Source: Ustulina deusta (lineage: Eukaryota; Ascomycota; Sordariomycetes; Xylariales; Xylariaceae). Taken from it: a stretch of DNA of 64,000 bases. The first letter of the stretch is position 1; every line of letters begins with the position of its first letter. Position numbers and translations under genes: made by a program. Under the pieces are notes generated by a model. That model ran no database searches. It worked only from the letters and a program-made list of their open reading frames with translations, and had not been told where the DNA came from. The DNA is taken from contig JAJNNX010000049.1 of the NCBI GenBank assembly GCA_023159155.1, positions 372,001-436,000 on the forward strand, given 5' to 3'. Positions 37,504-54,179 of this stretch are shown here, one piece after another.

Positions 37504-37594
37504 GGCCTGGCATGAAGCGCGGCGGAGGAGGCGGAGAGCCGATGTGGGTTTGTGCGTGGTGCACCATCGGGTGCCTCTGTATTAGGGGCAACAT
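32533..37594 (-). CDS. TPR-containing O-GlcNAc transferase-like protein (GT41)
   Basis: Four exons: 35907-37594, 33908-35851, 33232-33841, 32533-33168, with introns of 55, 66 and 63 nt; 1,625 residues. Junctions read LDSGHVEAMSNMA, HPLAHLMQSVFGF and NFNQLYKIDPSTF. The first about 500 residues are disordered with Gln and Pro runs. TPR repeats follow (about 520-1050; for example LYCLGRCEEAENHWMQA and IQMYERAVACDSTFDIAL). The catalytic region starts at GYVSSDFNNHPLAHL; His1205 aligns with the conserved His of human OGT. It continues with LVNLNGYTRGARNE, Lys1472 in DVAPKQQH (the UDP-contacting Lys) and CNAHTTAADVLW. All the main GT41 motifs are therefore present and the enzyme looks active. Family role: transfer of GlcNAc (or another sugar) to Ser/Thr of nucleocytoplasmic proteins. 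The fungal substrate specificity is not shown by the sequence. Confidence 0.92.
37400..37505 (-). repeat. CAG/CAA and CCG/CCA triplet tracts coding poly-Gln and poly-Pro
   Basis: Within exon 1 of the OGT-like gene these tracts encode two runs of about 9-11 Gln separated by PHHQN, then ten Pro. Opposite-strand frames across this tract (37379-38089) are artefacts of triplet periodicity. Confidence 0.9.
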
Positions 37595-40500
37595 CTGGCT
37601 CGCTCGCTATAACGGAAATGTCAAGGGCTCGAGAGGGAGCGTGAAGGAAAGAAGTCTCGGTGCGCGGTTTCATGATAGCCTGCTGGCCAGGGCACGGCTT
37701 ACGGCAGCTGAGCGATGTACATTTGGAGGGGCAAATTCCAGCCGCAGCAGCAACAGCGGCGAGGCTCCGAGCATCGACAACCGCATTCGACGGCGAGGAG
37801 ACGGGGAGGGGCAGGGGCAGGGGGGCCGAGGGCAGAGCACGGGAGACGGGCGACGGCGCCAACACTCGACGACTCGACCGTCGACGTCGACACCAGCGTT
37901 GGGCGCAAGGCGTCGCGACGAGAACCACAGGCTTCTAGTTCGTGCACGGTCAACGCAGCACAGCCGGGACAAAAAACAGCGGAGAGGGCGAAGAGGAAGA
38001 GGCGTCTGGCGGCGAGAAGCCAAAGTTATGACAAGCGCCCGAGGTTCAGAGGGACTACCTACCAAGGAATGGGCAGGTTAATTCCATGAGCCGCCCCTTG
38101 AAAGAATATTGAGCCGATTAACTTTGGCGCCAAACAGGAGTTGAGATGAGAATTGTTGTAAAATAGGTAGGTAGGTAAGTAAGTTGACTGCCCAGACCGA
38201 CCCAAGTACCTACGTAGGCGGCCGAGCAAAGTGAGGGTAGGTAGGAGTAGGTACCTGGCATCAGGAGGCTATTAGGTACCCACGGCAGTGTACCTAATGT
38301 TGTGGATAATGTAGGTAGGTAGGTAGGTACAGTTGACAGTTACAGCAGATACCTACAGTCACTCGAAAAAGTCCCATCTATGTTATATTTAGGTTTAAAT
38401 ATCTTGATTATAGAAAGCATTATATATAATAAGTTTTAAACCTCAATAAATCAAATATATATATTATATTAAAAAATTAATTGTTTTATTTATTTATATA
38501 ATAGGTATATTTTGGCCTTAGAAAGATGTAGACAAGGCTTTCTTTGAGTTACTATCCCTAGGTAGGTATGCAGTACTTTACTGCGTAAGAACTAGGCGGA
38601 TAGCACTGTTATACACTGTTGTACACTGCATATGAGGTAACACACTACATGGAGGCAAGGTATGTACTAGATAAATAGCGCTTAAACAACCTACCTACTC
38701 TTATATATGTTTCTTTAGGATGTCTATATATACCTAGGTAGGGAGTCATAGTATGCTATATATGCTTTTATATATTAAGCATTAATTTAAGTACTTAATA
38801 TGATAATAAGCAACATAGATCACATGTGTAGAGCAAATTTATACTTGTACTATTGACATATATATCTAGAGTTTGTCTGTAATCACACATGCATACATAA
38901 TATGGACCTAGGTAGTAGGTATCCCCGCGCACAGTTAATTGTATTGTGTGTAATCAATAGAAATATAGCTAGGGGAGAGAAAGAAATGGTACAAGAGAAG
39001 CTATTGAAACTCACAGGATACTACACGTTTCTATGCATGTCCAGGGAACACAAGCGCACACATACTATATGGTACAGGTATCTAATAAATGGAAGTGAGT
39101 CCACAACAAATAATGGAGGTGCCGGATTGCCGGTACTTACATGTATGTGCTGTGTGGACAAGGTACTGGGCAGTTCCTAATCCATATTATAAGTGAGGTA
39201 TACTTGTTCTTGGACTTCCCTGTACCTGTTACCTCCCAAGTTACCTACTTTTCTTATTTCTTATTTTCTGAATACCAGTCAGCCTTGGTAGTATGAAGTT
39301 GTTCTGCCTCTGTCCTGTTAGGATGAACTAAAGGGCCTGGAGCCGGTAGTGAGGCCGGCTCACGTAAGGTTAGATAGTCAGCCAAATTGTAACATAATAT
39401 TGCAAATTCCCCTCCTAGATCAGACAATCGTGTCGACCTAGGTATTCTGTACCCAGATACCAATACACCCTGGAACCGGAATGTGCTCGTAAGACCATTG
39501 CTATATGCGTACAACAAGGTGCTGCAGGGGTTAAGCTTGCGAACACATACATATTTATTGGGTTTGTTCTCGCCAGAAGTCGACATTTTCCATGCTAGGT
39601 ATCTATGTCGAGTGTCTACGTGTACTCATTACCCCCAGCTTGCAAGACGTGGTGTTACTATAGTCAATGAGCAAACTGCAGGCTTCCATAAATCTCGCAT
39701 GCCTTTCCCTGTAAGCACAACCCAGGCGAGAGGGGTCGCAATAGACGAAAACGGGTACGAAAATGAAAGACGAAAATAGAGACGAAACGAGCCAAAATCC
39801 CCTTGCTAATAAGAAGCAACACCTACTATCGTCTAGAATCCAACCATCAAAGGTGAAGGCTAGTCATCCAACAGAGGTCACCACCGGCCTCTGGAAGGCA
39901 GCTGTCAGCTTCATTCAACCAACATGAATATTGTTTTAGAAGCGTGTGGCATGATTGGTCCATTTCAGTTACCTACGTGAGATTGATACAGTACGGCATA
40001 CGCCGATCGGCGTGAGAATGACTGCTCCTTTCACTTCTGCGAAGGCCAATATGATTAGAAATGTTCGTCTGGTTCATAATCAAGCCGGGAAAGAAGGGGG
40101 TTATGACAGGTAGGTCAATCCTGTCATAATCTATCTGCTGGCTGACTGCAGAACTTTACAACCTTGACCCACGGCGACGATCATAACAGGCTCGGCGGAT
40201 TGAGCAAAGAAAAGAGAAAGAAACGAGGAGCAAAGGGGGAAGGGAAGGAATAGCTGAGCGTTTCCCGACTAGGCTTGTGGCTCCTAACCACAATCGTCTG
40301 TTAATGCCCCTCAATGGAAGTAGAACTGTTCGTGTCGAATTTCTATTTGTAGACCATTAATAGATGGACCTCGACCTCCATCAAGCTATGTAGCCAGAGG
40401 ACGCGGTGAGTAGTGTGTCTTGTTTCGTTCTTCCTTGACATAAAATAGAAATAATACCATGGTGAGCGAGGTACATTTCGGAGTGTAGGCAAGGGTTGCG

Positions 40501-40720
40501 GCGCTAAGGAGTAGTACTCCATCACGATCATCCGCATCATCAAGTTACGATCTCACCATCAAATTGGGATGCCGGTATGACGAATTTTGTTCTTGTTTCT
40601 CAATTGAGAGGGCTCCGGCAAAGCCTAGTGCGAAGCCATTCCTGAACTCCTGTAAAGTAAAAGATGCAGCACAAATAAACATCTTCAGATCTCACCAGTC
40701 CAGCCCGCAACACGTTCCAT
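37595..40720. other. spacer with AT-rich islands and TAGG tracts
   Basis: This 3.1 kb region holds the OGT-like promoter (near 37600-38100, GC-rich) and the RPL12 3' end. CCTA/TAGG tracts lie at 38164-38340. Two AT-rich islands (about 38390-38520 and 38740-38850) look like small degraded repeats. The minus-strand frame 39254-39586 (110 residues) and others are not recognised. Confidence 0.5.
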
Positions 40721-41539
<819 letters not shown>

Positions 41540-42280
41540 GATGGTCGATTGTCGAAGATCTGGTGTTGCTGGTGTTGGAGGTGGTGTATTGGTGTGTTCG
41601 CGCCTCAGACCAAAAAGTTTAGCCAGGAAGTTGTTGAAAATGGTTTGTGGGTTTTGCGCCAAAGTAGGTAGGGTTGCAAAAATCCAAGCGATTTACAAGT
41701 GGGTGGCGCTCTTTGACGGCCCGGCAGAGTTGTCCCCATCCTCTCCTCGGCCCTTCCCCGCGCTGCCCCTCCAAATTTTCATCCACAGGGGCCTGGGTCA
41801 GCTAAAAAGAAATAAAATACCAGTCCCTAGTGGTTCGCTAGGCACATCTCAGCCCCAACCTTGGTACCATACATAGAGTGGGTAAGTCTACCTAATGGCT
41901 CAACACAGCATGCCAAAGTTAAAGACGTAGGTACATGTGTACTTATGTATATACCTATGTCACAGCAAGAGTCGATACATACATATGTATGTGTGCACCC
42001 GCATTGCTAAGTCGCCATCCCAGCCTTCTTGACCGATAATCGCATTCTTCCCCAGCAAGTAAAACATTCGGGTAAAGAGCGAGGGTTCTCAGTTCAGGAA
42101 ACCCGATCTTAGAACGTCTAGCTCCAAAGGGACACACGGTGGGAACGGTTCAAGTGTGTGAGCATTCGTATCTAGTGTAGCAGTGGGTGCAGTCCACGTT
42201 TTATCGGCTATCACTACTCCTATTATAAGGCTCGTCCAACATTCCAGAGGTACCATATAGTATGAATCCGAACAGTATCC
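41540..42280. other. intergenic region, RPL12 promoter
   Basis: This 0.74 kb between the SEC23 stop and the RPL12 start on the same strand must hold the RPL12 promoter and leader. A pyrimidine-rich minus-strand stretch near 41740-41780 may belong to it. No additional gene was recognised. Confidence 0.5.
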
Positions 42281-46017
<3,737 letters not shown>

Positions 46018-49000
46018 TCAGCGAACATCCGTGACTTCTTCCGCGCACAGTCGCGAGGCGTTCATCAACTGACCCGTGAGCGGGTTGAGTGCATTATGGT
46101 TATGGCTCCCAGCAACCTCCCGCTCTTCTCGGGATTTGCGAGGCATGCCGCTCAGCTCCCGGATAAGAGGGTCGAGGTCGGGCCAGTCCCTGGATTCTTC
46201 TGTCTTCCTGGGCTGGCCTGCACCCGTTGAGGGTCCCGGTGCCACTCCACTGTCCGGTACAGGGGAATTGTCAAGCGCCTGTAGAATAGGGCTCAATGGC
46301 GTCGAACTGGGAGTTACAAGGGCATTCCTCATCCGCATCCGCATCCCTCCGGCTCGATCCTACTGAAGCTTTGCCATGTCTTCGACGTGTTCTCTTTCTC
46401 CGCGCGTCAACTATGCGTGACTCGTCTAGCCTCAGCTTCCATGTCGATGACAAAGTCGCTCATCCTTACTACGCCACCGAGTAATTCCTGTATTAGTGCA
46501 CATTCACACAACCCAAGCGAGGAAATCACGGGTCGCCCCGACGGGTCACTCACGGCTACTAGATCTATCATCTACCCGCATGTCGTCAAGAGTTCTAGCC
46601 ATGGCCTCCAGCAACGGCTTCATGGCGGAAAGCCATGCGTCGTTATTTCTCTCGAGGCGCTTGAGACGCTTTTCGAGGCTTTCTGTATTGTTCTGTTCGA
46701 GAGGTAACGAGTCCAGTTCGTCGCTGTACACTGTCTGTTTCTGAGGCAAGCCAACTGTCTTGGCAACGATGTCCGTGATCTCCTTCTCCTTTTGTAATTT
46801 CTCTCGCATGACTCTTTCTTTCAGCGTCGTGCTTCGTAGGGCATTTTCCGGTTCTCGTTCTTCCGTATGCGAAGAGTGCCATTCCTGGCACCTTGACGGC
46901 AACGTTCGTTCCCCCGGTGTTACGGAGAGATCTAACTGCATCGGCGGCAGTGATAAACGCTTCGATGCCTTTGTGGTTTCGGGCGACATAGGAGGCGTGG
47001 GCATGGTCACGAAACTGCGCCGGTTGAACTTAGGATCAGTTGAAACCGAGGCGCTACGTTCAATCATACCCGTGATAGGGTTTCGGCTTATCGTTACAGA
47101 AAGAGATTTCTGCCGCGAGTGTGGAGTAATCTTGAGCGGTCTCAGTCTCGCCCTCGGACTGGATGATTCTGGTCGCGCCAGAGCTGAGAACCGCAGTGTA
47201 GGTGAACCCGGCCGTGACCCGACATCCGCGACCACCATAATAGGGGACATGGTAATTCCGCTTGTATGCCAGTGAGGTGTCGGGGGGTATATCGGCTCTA
47301 TGTTAGTGGCATTCACCGCAGATATCTTCAATTGGACATTCGGTTCACGCGGCACTTCTCCAGCAGCGTCTACCTGACTTCGTTCTTGTAGCGGGAGTGC
47401 ATATTGCAAATCAGTGGGTGCCTTGGCATCCGTCTTGCGAAGCGCCTCGTTGGAAGCCTCGCTTATAGTAGTTGCCATGCTTAACGTCGATGGCCTTCGT
47501 AGGCCATGAATGGGAGCCGAAGCTCCCTGGAACGGCGAGTCGCATCCCAGAGATATACTAGGTTGGAAGTATCCTAGAACCGGTGAATCGGCCACATCAG
47601 CCCGGGACGCATCGAGGTCACGCATTTTATACTCGCGGACTTTGGCCTTCCGTGCCAGGCGTCTTTCGATGATACCTTGGGGTTGTGGATTGGTCTCGGT
47701 ATTCGGATTTGACGTAGTCGAAAGCCGTAAGATAGATATTTCAGGTTTCTTGTGCTTTTCATCGAGATCCGGATTGCCTGTCTCAGTCAAGCCCACCCCG
47801 TTTTTGCCAATAGCAGTAGTTTTGGGTTCCGTGTTCTCCACGATGGCGCATCGTTCGGATATCAATGGATCAATAGGCTCGGAAGTTTGCGTTGATTTGC
47901 TATACGTCTTCTGAGCAATGATAGTCGGCTTGATTTGTGTGCTCACCTCACTTGCGGACGACGAGTAAGAGGAATTGTGTTTCGAGGTAGATTGTCGAGA
48001 AGAGTCGGTGGTGGCGGTGAGCTGACTGGTTAGCGATCCACGCTGGCATTGCTTGCCCCCACCACAAGATGGAGCTACTAATTCGTCGCACGATGGTCCA
48101 AGTGAACGAGGGTGACTCGTCAATCCTATTTAGATCTGAATCAGTGACTTGTCCTTAGGTTTCACGGAAACAGAGACATGCTACAGCTCAGGTAGAAGAA
48201 ATACGGGGAGAGCGGGTTTAAAATTATCAGCCAAGCCTGCCCGTCGTCGAGGTAACGTGCTTGGGTAATATGAAAAAGGAGGACAACAAAAGCTGACCTT
48301 GTTCTGCGGTGCCAAGAACTATATCCGATGACGAAGTTGGTGGACGAGATCCCCAAGGTGCGTCAATCATAGCTGTTGTCCTAGCATGTGGTGGCCTATC
48401 AGACTTTGTATGTCTAGAGCTCGGCCGTTGCATGACAATTTCGTTAAGTGAGACAGCAGAAGCTGATGTTGACGTAGCAGCACGCCTACTCGATATTCGT
48501 GGTTGAACCATAGGGCGAAGGCCAAGACTATCTGCGGTGGATGGAACAGGATTGGCAGGGTTGGCAGGAGACAATGGCCGCGACCCTTTAGGAGGACAAG
48601 GGAAGGTCGCCAACATGTTCGGAAACCCAGGTGATTCGGGAGCCAGGTTCTCCTTCGGCAGGGCTAAACTCGACTGGACATGTATGTTCGCTAGTCGTGG
48701 GGAGGATCTGCCTGGTGAGCGAGGTAACCCTCTGCTCTTGGGAGAAGCGAATGGAGATTGCCTCCGTATCTCATTCAGTGATGGTTTTTCCACTAAAGCC
48801 ACATGGGTTGGCGCAACTTGCTCCTGGCCTTCTGATCGATCTGTCTCTTCCTCACCCACTGCCACCAGTGGTAAGGTCTGTATCTGCGCCTGTTCCACGG
48901 TCGGGCCTCTTTGAGAACCCAACGTCTTTAATGAGACTCCGAGATTGTGCTCGTATCCTTCATCTACGGAGCTTAGCATGGCTCTTAATAGATAACCCGC

Positions 49001-49723
49001 GCTAACTCTATTTGATAATGCTCTAGATCGAGAATAATCTTTACTAACAGGTCGAGAATTCGGGCGAGGCGAGTTTTTATGATCTCCTAACGCGGTTTCC
49101 TTCTCTGCACTCGAGAAAGGTGGTTCTTTTGACAAACTTCTTTCTGCCCACGCCCTGGGACTGGAGGGAGAACTAGATGGAGGTGACAGTGGTGACGGTA
49201 AGAAGACAGGATATTGTGATCGAAACCATGGGCCATCAGCACTATTATTTTTGGGGACGTGTGTTGATATCGCATTATAGCGGTGGCCTTCTGTCGTAGT
49301 GCCTGGGATGACATTCTCAGGAAGATGCAACTGTAGGGAGTTTCTCTGCAGTTTTATGCGCATGTTCCGCCTGAGTGACTGTAGGGGCCACCTTCTAGGC
49401 TCACTGGAACCCGAAAGTCTGAGGCAATCATCCTGAGTAGCAGGACGGTCAAGCGGTGGCCCAGTTGTTCTCAAAACATTGGCTAGCTCACGTAGGGTAG
49501 CTATATCTACCTGCTCGAGCGCAAGATTACCCGTATCATAATCGGCATTATCTTGAGCGCGGCTAAGGGCGTCAAATACATTTGATGTGGATTTGGACCG
49601 AGGAAGACGAGCGCGCCTCTGACTGTCCAGTCTTGGAAGTCCATCTGCTTTGGCTGGGTGCGGGTGAAAGGATTCATCACCACTCGATAAAGAATGGCGC
49701 CGTGGCCGGTTGGTTGGCATCAT
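46018..49723 (-). CDS. Large disordered protein of unknown function
   Basis: Proposed exons: 48298-49723, 46576-48125, 46422-46487, 46018-46359, giving 1,127 residues. The first intron (172 nt, GTCAGC..ATAG) joins two long frames in phase 1 and is fairly secure. The last two introns (88 and 62 nt, donors GTAGAT and GTCACG) are my best fit and uncertain; without them the protein ends at 46546. The sequence is rich in Ser, Pro, Arg and Thr with many SP/TP sites (SPRLANI, TPPMSPETTKASKRLSLPP), suggesting a phosphorylated scaffold. A short coiled coil lies near NTESLEKRLKRLERNNDAWL. The predicted tail includes WPDLDPLIRELSG and NALNPLTGQLMNASRL, which look conserved rather than random. No catalytic domain was found and no function is proposed. 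The start is the second of two adjacent upstream candidates (MMPTNRPRRHS). Confidence 0.65.
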
Positions 49724-51158
49724 CAACGACGGGGCGAAGAGGAACTACCAGCAAACAATAGTGAAACAACCAGTAGTGCAGCTATTTAGGCCCAGGCCCT
49801 TGATCGATATCACAGGACTGTCTGGAAGGAATATCTCCAAAAGACTTTTCCACCCTTCAAGTTAGCGAAGATAACACCAACCTAGTTTTCTAGCAAGCGT
49901 CTGAGTCAAGCATATCAACAGACAATAGGCCAGGGTATTGCAAAGAATGTGAGAAGCGAAATATCTCGGTCTGAGTATAGCTCAAGTACATCGAAACCAT
50001 GCTCTGAGTCGAAACAAAAACGATTAAAAAAAGTGCCAACGGCCGCACGCTAGGAGAAGCAAAGAGATGCAAGTCTCGAGGTAGGTCAGGGAAGAGGAGA
50101 ATACGAGGGCAGGCGAGCTGTGACGGAACCCATCCCGAAATACAAATACAAGCGATCGACAGGGAAACCAATGATATGGTAGAAGGGAATGGGAAGAGCA
50201 AGGAAGAGAAGGAGGGAAATACTTGACTTGACGCGGAAAGATCTGTAGTGCGCTCGTTTCTCTGCCTTTCGCTCTTTTTCCCTCTTTCTCTCTCTCGTCC
50301 TTATGCCGTCTTATCTCGCCCTCGTTCTGTCTCCTTCCCTCTTCCTTGTTTCTCTCATATTTCTTATTCTTTTGTCCTGTGTTAGCCTTGTTAACATTTC
50401 TTTTCTCCCCGTCTCTGTTATCTCCAGCCCTATTAGCACGTCGTACGCTATTCCACAACCGCAAAAGAGGAATGAGGCACAAGATGAGGGCTGGCGACTT
50501 AGCCAGTTAAAACTTCGCATACTTGTTAGCGGCTCTCCACTTGTTACTAACGATGGCAATATGGATGGGCGATCAACATGACCGCCGCCCCAGCTCATAG
50601 CTAGGTCAGGGATTCTGCTCAAGGGCTAACGGCATCTTGTTGCTAGCCCCGGCTGAGTGTCCAGCTGGTTAATAAAAACTCGGCAAGGTAGTGACAGTGG
50701 GCACACTAGTTTCTAGTGTATCGGAGATTATTTCTTTCCAATAAAAAGCCTAGGCTACCTACCCGATAAGTGTTGGATTTAGCGCTTGGTGAATGGTGTG
50801 ATGCGAGCTCCTAAGTTAAAAAGGTTGAATAATTTTTTATTTATGTAAATGATAGTGAGTTTGCTAACTGCTCAAAAATAAAAATAAAAATAAAAATAAA
50901 CCCCCTTTTTAAATATGTTGCCTTTTTTATTAACTTTTTTTCCCTAATTTGGTAATAGGCAAACATTAGATTAATAGGGATAAAAATAGTTTAAGTAGCT
51001 TATAAAGTGTTGCACAGGTGTTTTATCCGGCTATAGCACGGTTTGGCCCACGGTTTAAACGCAGGCAGAAAGACCGCGCTAAAGATAGCATGGCAGGTTA
51101 GATCAATGATAATAATAATAACAATATTATATAAAGCAGAGCTTATGAATATGATGAG
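49724..51158. other. intergenic region with CT-rich tract and AAAAAT array
   Basis: This 1.4 kb region is upstream of the 46018-49723 gene and downstream of the 51159-52833 gene. It holds a C/T-rich stretch (50250-50360 on plus), an AT-rich patch (50820-51000) and an AAAAAT array at 50874-50900. Overlapping frames on both strands here (49890-50622) are low-complexity artefacts. Confidence 0.5.
50874..50900. repeat. (AAAAAT)n microsatellite
   Basis: Four units of the same hexamer seen at 13085-13174, inside a T/A-rich patch. Confidence 0.85.
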
Positions 51159-52833
51159 TTAGCGTGCTTGTCTCTGGTGTTTGTCCTGGTCCTGTGGTGG
51201 CGGCAGTATTCTTAGAACGTTCACGCCTCTCTTTAGGTCTGGTTCTGTGTCTAGCTCCCAAATGGTATGTTCCTTGCTTACGTGGTTTACTAGTGTTGGG
51301 ACACTTCTACAGACAACATCAACCTCGCCGTGCTTTCTGCACAGCACACAAGCGCTATATTACACCGAATCAGTCACGGGAGTTGTGCAGAGGAAGTGAC
51401 AGGATACATGCGAGAGAGGGAAATTGTTCCCTAGGTGCTTGTGAGAGAACAGCTTGGCAGATTACTTACTATTCCCCTCCTTTCGTGTGACATTTCACTA
51501 TGAATCGCTGCCCCAGATCGAAATGATACTCCTTCATGGAGTCTCCGTCCCCACCCGGTCTATTTGCCGTTGCCCTTTTCCCAATATGCCAATAAGTGTC
51601 TGGTGTCTCTGGGTCTAGTTGAACCCCGCAGGACGGACAGTGGCCATCACCCCCCGGGGCGAACGACAGCGATAGTGGCAGCCCGGGTATATTCTGCAGT
51701 GTTAGACTATACTTACAGAAGAGCTCAGCCCCCACGTCGGGAGAATAGCGGCTCCTATCACTTAGACTTCTGGGCTGCGGGTATGCTTCGAAACTTAGGC
51801 GCTGGTACTGTTGGCGTAGTGCGTTAAGGGACCCGTTGCGAGCTGCTAATGAGGCTGCAATGAGTCGTTGGACGTCGCCGCGGGACAACAAACGTCGATT
51901 CAGTAGGGCCTCCTGTACTACTCGACTAGGTTAGTCGTATCGCACGGGTAAAGTTGATCAAGAGCTTGCTAAAACGAAAGTCTTCGCGCCAACTAGGAGG
52001 CACCATCATGCCATACGTGGAAGGACTACGGAGCCGTAATCCCCGCGGAGAAAGGGCACTAATGATATAATCCTCATCGGACACATACAAACATCGATAA
52101 CCGTCCGCTGAACTATAGACACCTGTGATCAGCCAATAGGTCATAGTATTAAGCCAGCACTCCCATATCTATAGACAGGAGCTGATATCTGCAACCGTTA
52201 CTAGGGAAGGTGAAGGTCTGATAGCGAAGAAATCCACCTACGGGTGATGATCTGGGCTTGGAGCTGATTCTCAGTTATGACTGTTGACAAGGTTAGGCTG
52301 TTGGCAACTAAGTATCGAATCCTCCAGATCAACTTACGATCGCCCACGGCGAAACGCTTACCCAGGCGTCCCGCGCCATCGTTGTATTCTCTTCTAACCA
52401 GAACTTCAGACCTCTCTAACGAGCGGCTCAAAGCCTCGCCATCATCGTCACCGGTGCCTCTGTCGTAGGCACAGCGGTGGTCATCAGCCTCCCGCTTCTG
52501 TTTGTGTCCGTCTGTTTGAGCGATTTGCTCCTTGAGCTTACGGATCTCATCATCCTGCACTGTTATCAGCAAGGTGACTAGTTGGGAGATGGGGTGCTAT
52601 AACCTGTTTCGAGTCCTTTTTTTTCTGTTTTCGCCTCTCGCTTACACGGTCCCATAGATTGATAGATGCCGTAAACGTATTGATAAGAGTGGAACATAGG
52701 CTTGCTATTACGAATGTACTCTAGAGTTGTGTCAATCGGCGAGGGTCTCGCGAGGTGTAACAGACGTTGAATGGATAGTCACCTTGAGCCTTTTCTCTTC
52801 AATCATGCCAGCTAAGCTCCAGGGGTTTGACAT
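51159..52833 (-). CDS. Fungal protein of unknown function with helical core and C-terminal Cys/His motifs
   Basis: Proposed exons: 52783-52833, 52604-52720, 52338-52554, 52242-52280, 51470-51917, 51159-51354; 355 residues. Introns 1-3 (62, 49, 57 nt) and the last (115 nt) are well supported by frame and signals, giving for example AVGDLITENQLQAQII and KCHTKGGEYACVLCRKHG. Intron 4 (324 nt) is uncertain. Residues 18-56 contain a hydrophobic stretch then a Lys/Arg-rich helix. Residues about 95-185 are helical (RSLERSEVLVRREYNDGAGR, LIAASLAARNGSLNALRQQY). Cys234/Cys237 form a CPSC pair, and Cys293-Cys296 with His315-His320 form a C2H2-like set. I recall the same layout in Pezizomycotina proteins annotated as hypothetical. 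No function is proposed. The gene is the last before the AT-rich block. Confidence 0.68.
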
Positions 52834-54179
52834 ACTAACAAGCACACGTGCTGGTGTTGCCCTTGTCAACTATATGATTAAAAGGAAGGCTTGAAAACGG
52901 AGTCTTTAGGCTGGTGTTTGTATAGACCGGGCAACAGTGCATATTATAACAGGTTCTCAGATGTGACAAGCATAAAAATTGTACGAATGTGTACTCGATA
53001 TTAAAGGAAAGCATTACATCCTATAATAAAAGTGAGATATTGAAAGGGGTGGGCCGAGAAGGTGTCGCGGGATTTAAGTATAAAGAACGCGACTGAGGTC
53101 AGACTGGCGCGATACCCGACCATATTACCCGTTGTCGTCTCTCTGACCGCCTCGGTGGTACCACAAGAGTGTCGAAGACTACGACACCAGTACTGCGACT
53201 GGATGGTACAACAGGCTCCTATCCGCTGCTTCGGAATAAAAGATGTCACGCTCTCAAATGCGATTGGCCAAACAAGTATTATTCCCGACCACAACTTCCA
53301 ACGGCAGTTTGATAGAAAACTCACACATATACCATACTGTAACCCTATCCTCGCGACGTATTTCGTCAAGATACGTAGCTCATCAACATTTTTGATCAAT
53401 GATCAACACTAGCCATGGTTCTGCGGCATCTATGTTTTTCTATCCGTAAGTCAATAGGGAGGAATGCGTGGAAAGGCATTCTCATTGAGTCTGACATCCC
53501 CGGGAGCATGAAGTGTGATTTTAGGTATCCTTACCCGACGTGCACAGGGGAAAAGCCTGGGGCTGAACAACAGCATCACATTTAAGTTCCTCTAGTAAAG
53601 TTGGGTTACTTGAGTTGGGCATCTCTACCCCAGTCTTCATTAAATGCCAAGGACCAATAGGCTACTTCCCGTAAGGAGTGGCATGATAGAAAGAGTGTTT
53701 ATTTTTTTTTCCGTCTTACCATACTTACTACATGAGGTCTACCTAATATTATTGAATTATGCCCTCTTTTTTTAACAGACGGAAAAACAACTAAAATAAT
53801 GCGAAGAGTTATTTGATGTCGCACCTTTTCTTGCAGCAGCTACAGCGTCTTAATTTAAAACCTCCACGTTCCTGTTTAGGCGTTCACAGAGCAACCTATT
53901 CCAGTTATGCCTTCTGTGCTTAACAGAGGGAGGAATGAGTGGAGTAAAACAAATGGTTCTTCATGTCGAACTTTTCTTGCGGCAAAAACGGCGTCCCAAT
54001 TAAGAAACCCCATGTTCTCATTTTGGCGTTAGCGCGAGCGGCCCCTAACAAGCTGGAAAGAACCAGCTATCACACGGACCAGATTCCCAAGGACACTAGG
54101 TATGTAGTTAGGTACCTTAGCGTCGATTGGTAAGTACTAGGTGTTAGATTTAGTGGTATAGAGCGTGCCCCGTATATAT
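52834..54179. other. transition region before the AT-rich block
   Basis: Opposing open frames overlap at 53001-53399 (minus, 132 residues) and 53062-53412 (plus, 116 residues); neither shows a recognisable domain. A diverged direct repeat lies at 53771-54030. Composition becomes AT-rich from about 54180. Confidence 0.5.
53771..54030. repeat. two diverged direct repeats of about 110 nt
   Basis: Copies at about 53771-53885 and 53920-54030 align over their length: TTTAACAGACGGA versus CTTAACAGAGGGA, GCACCTTTTCTTGCAGCA versus GAACTTTTCTTGCGGCA, CCACGTTCCTGTTTAGGCGTT versus a matching block ending TTTTGGCGTT. They are separated by about 35 nt. Confidence 0.75.

Noticed and set aside
37356..38089. 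Several 90-190 residue frames on both strands near the OGT-like start
   Set aside because: They arise from triplet repeats and GC-rich leader sequence; poly-residue content and overlap with exon 1 mark them as shadows.
39254..39586. 110-residue minus-strand frame in the OGT-RPL12 spacer
   Set aside because: No domain recognised; might be a transposon remnant but nothing in it proves so.
53001..53412. Opposing 132- and 116-residue frames
   Set aside because: They exclude each other, have no homologue I recognise, and lie next to degraded repeats.
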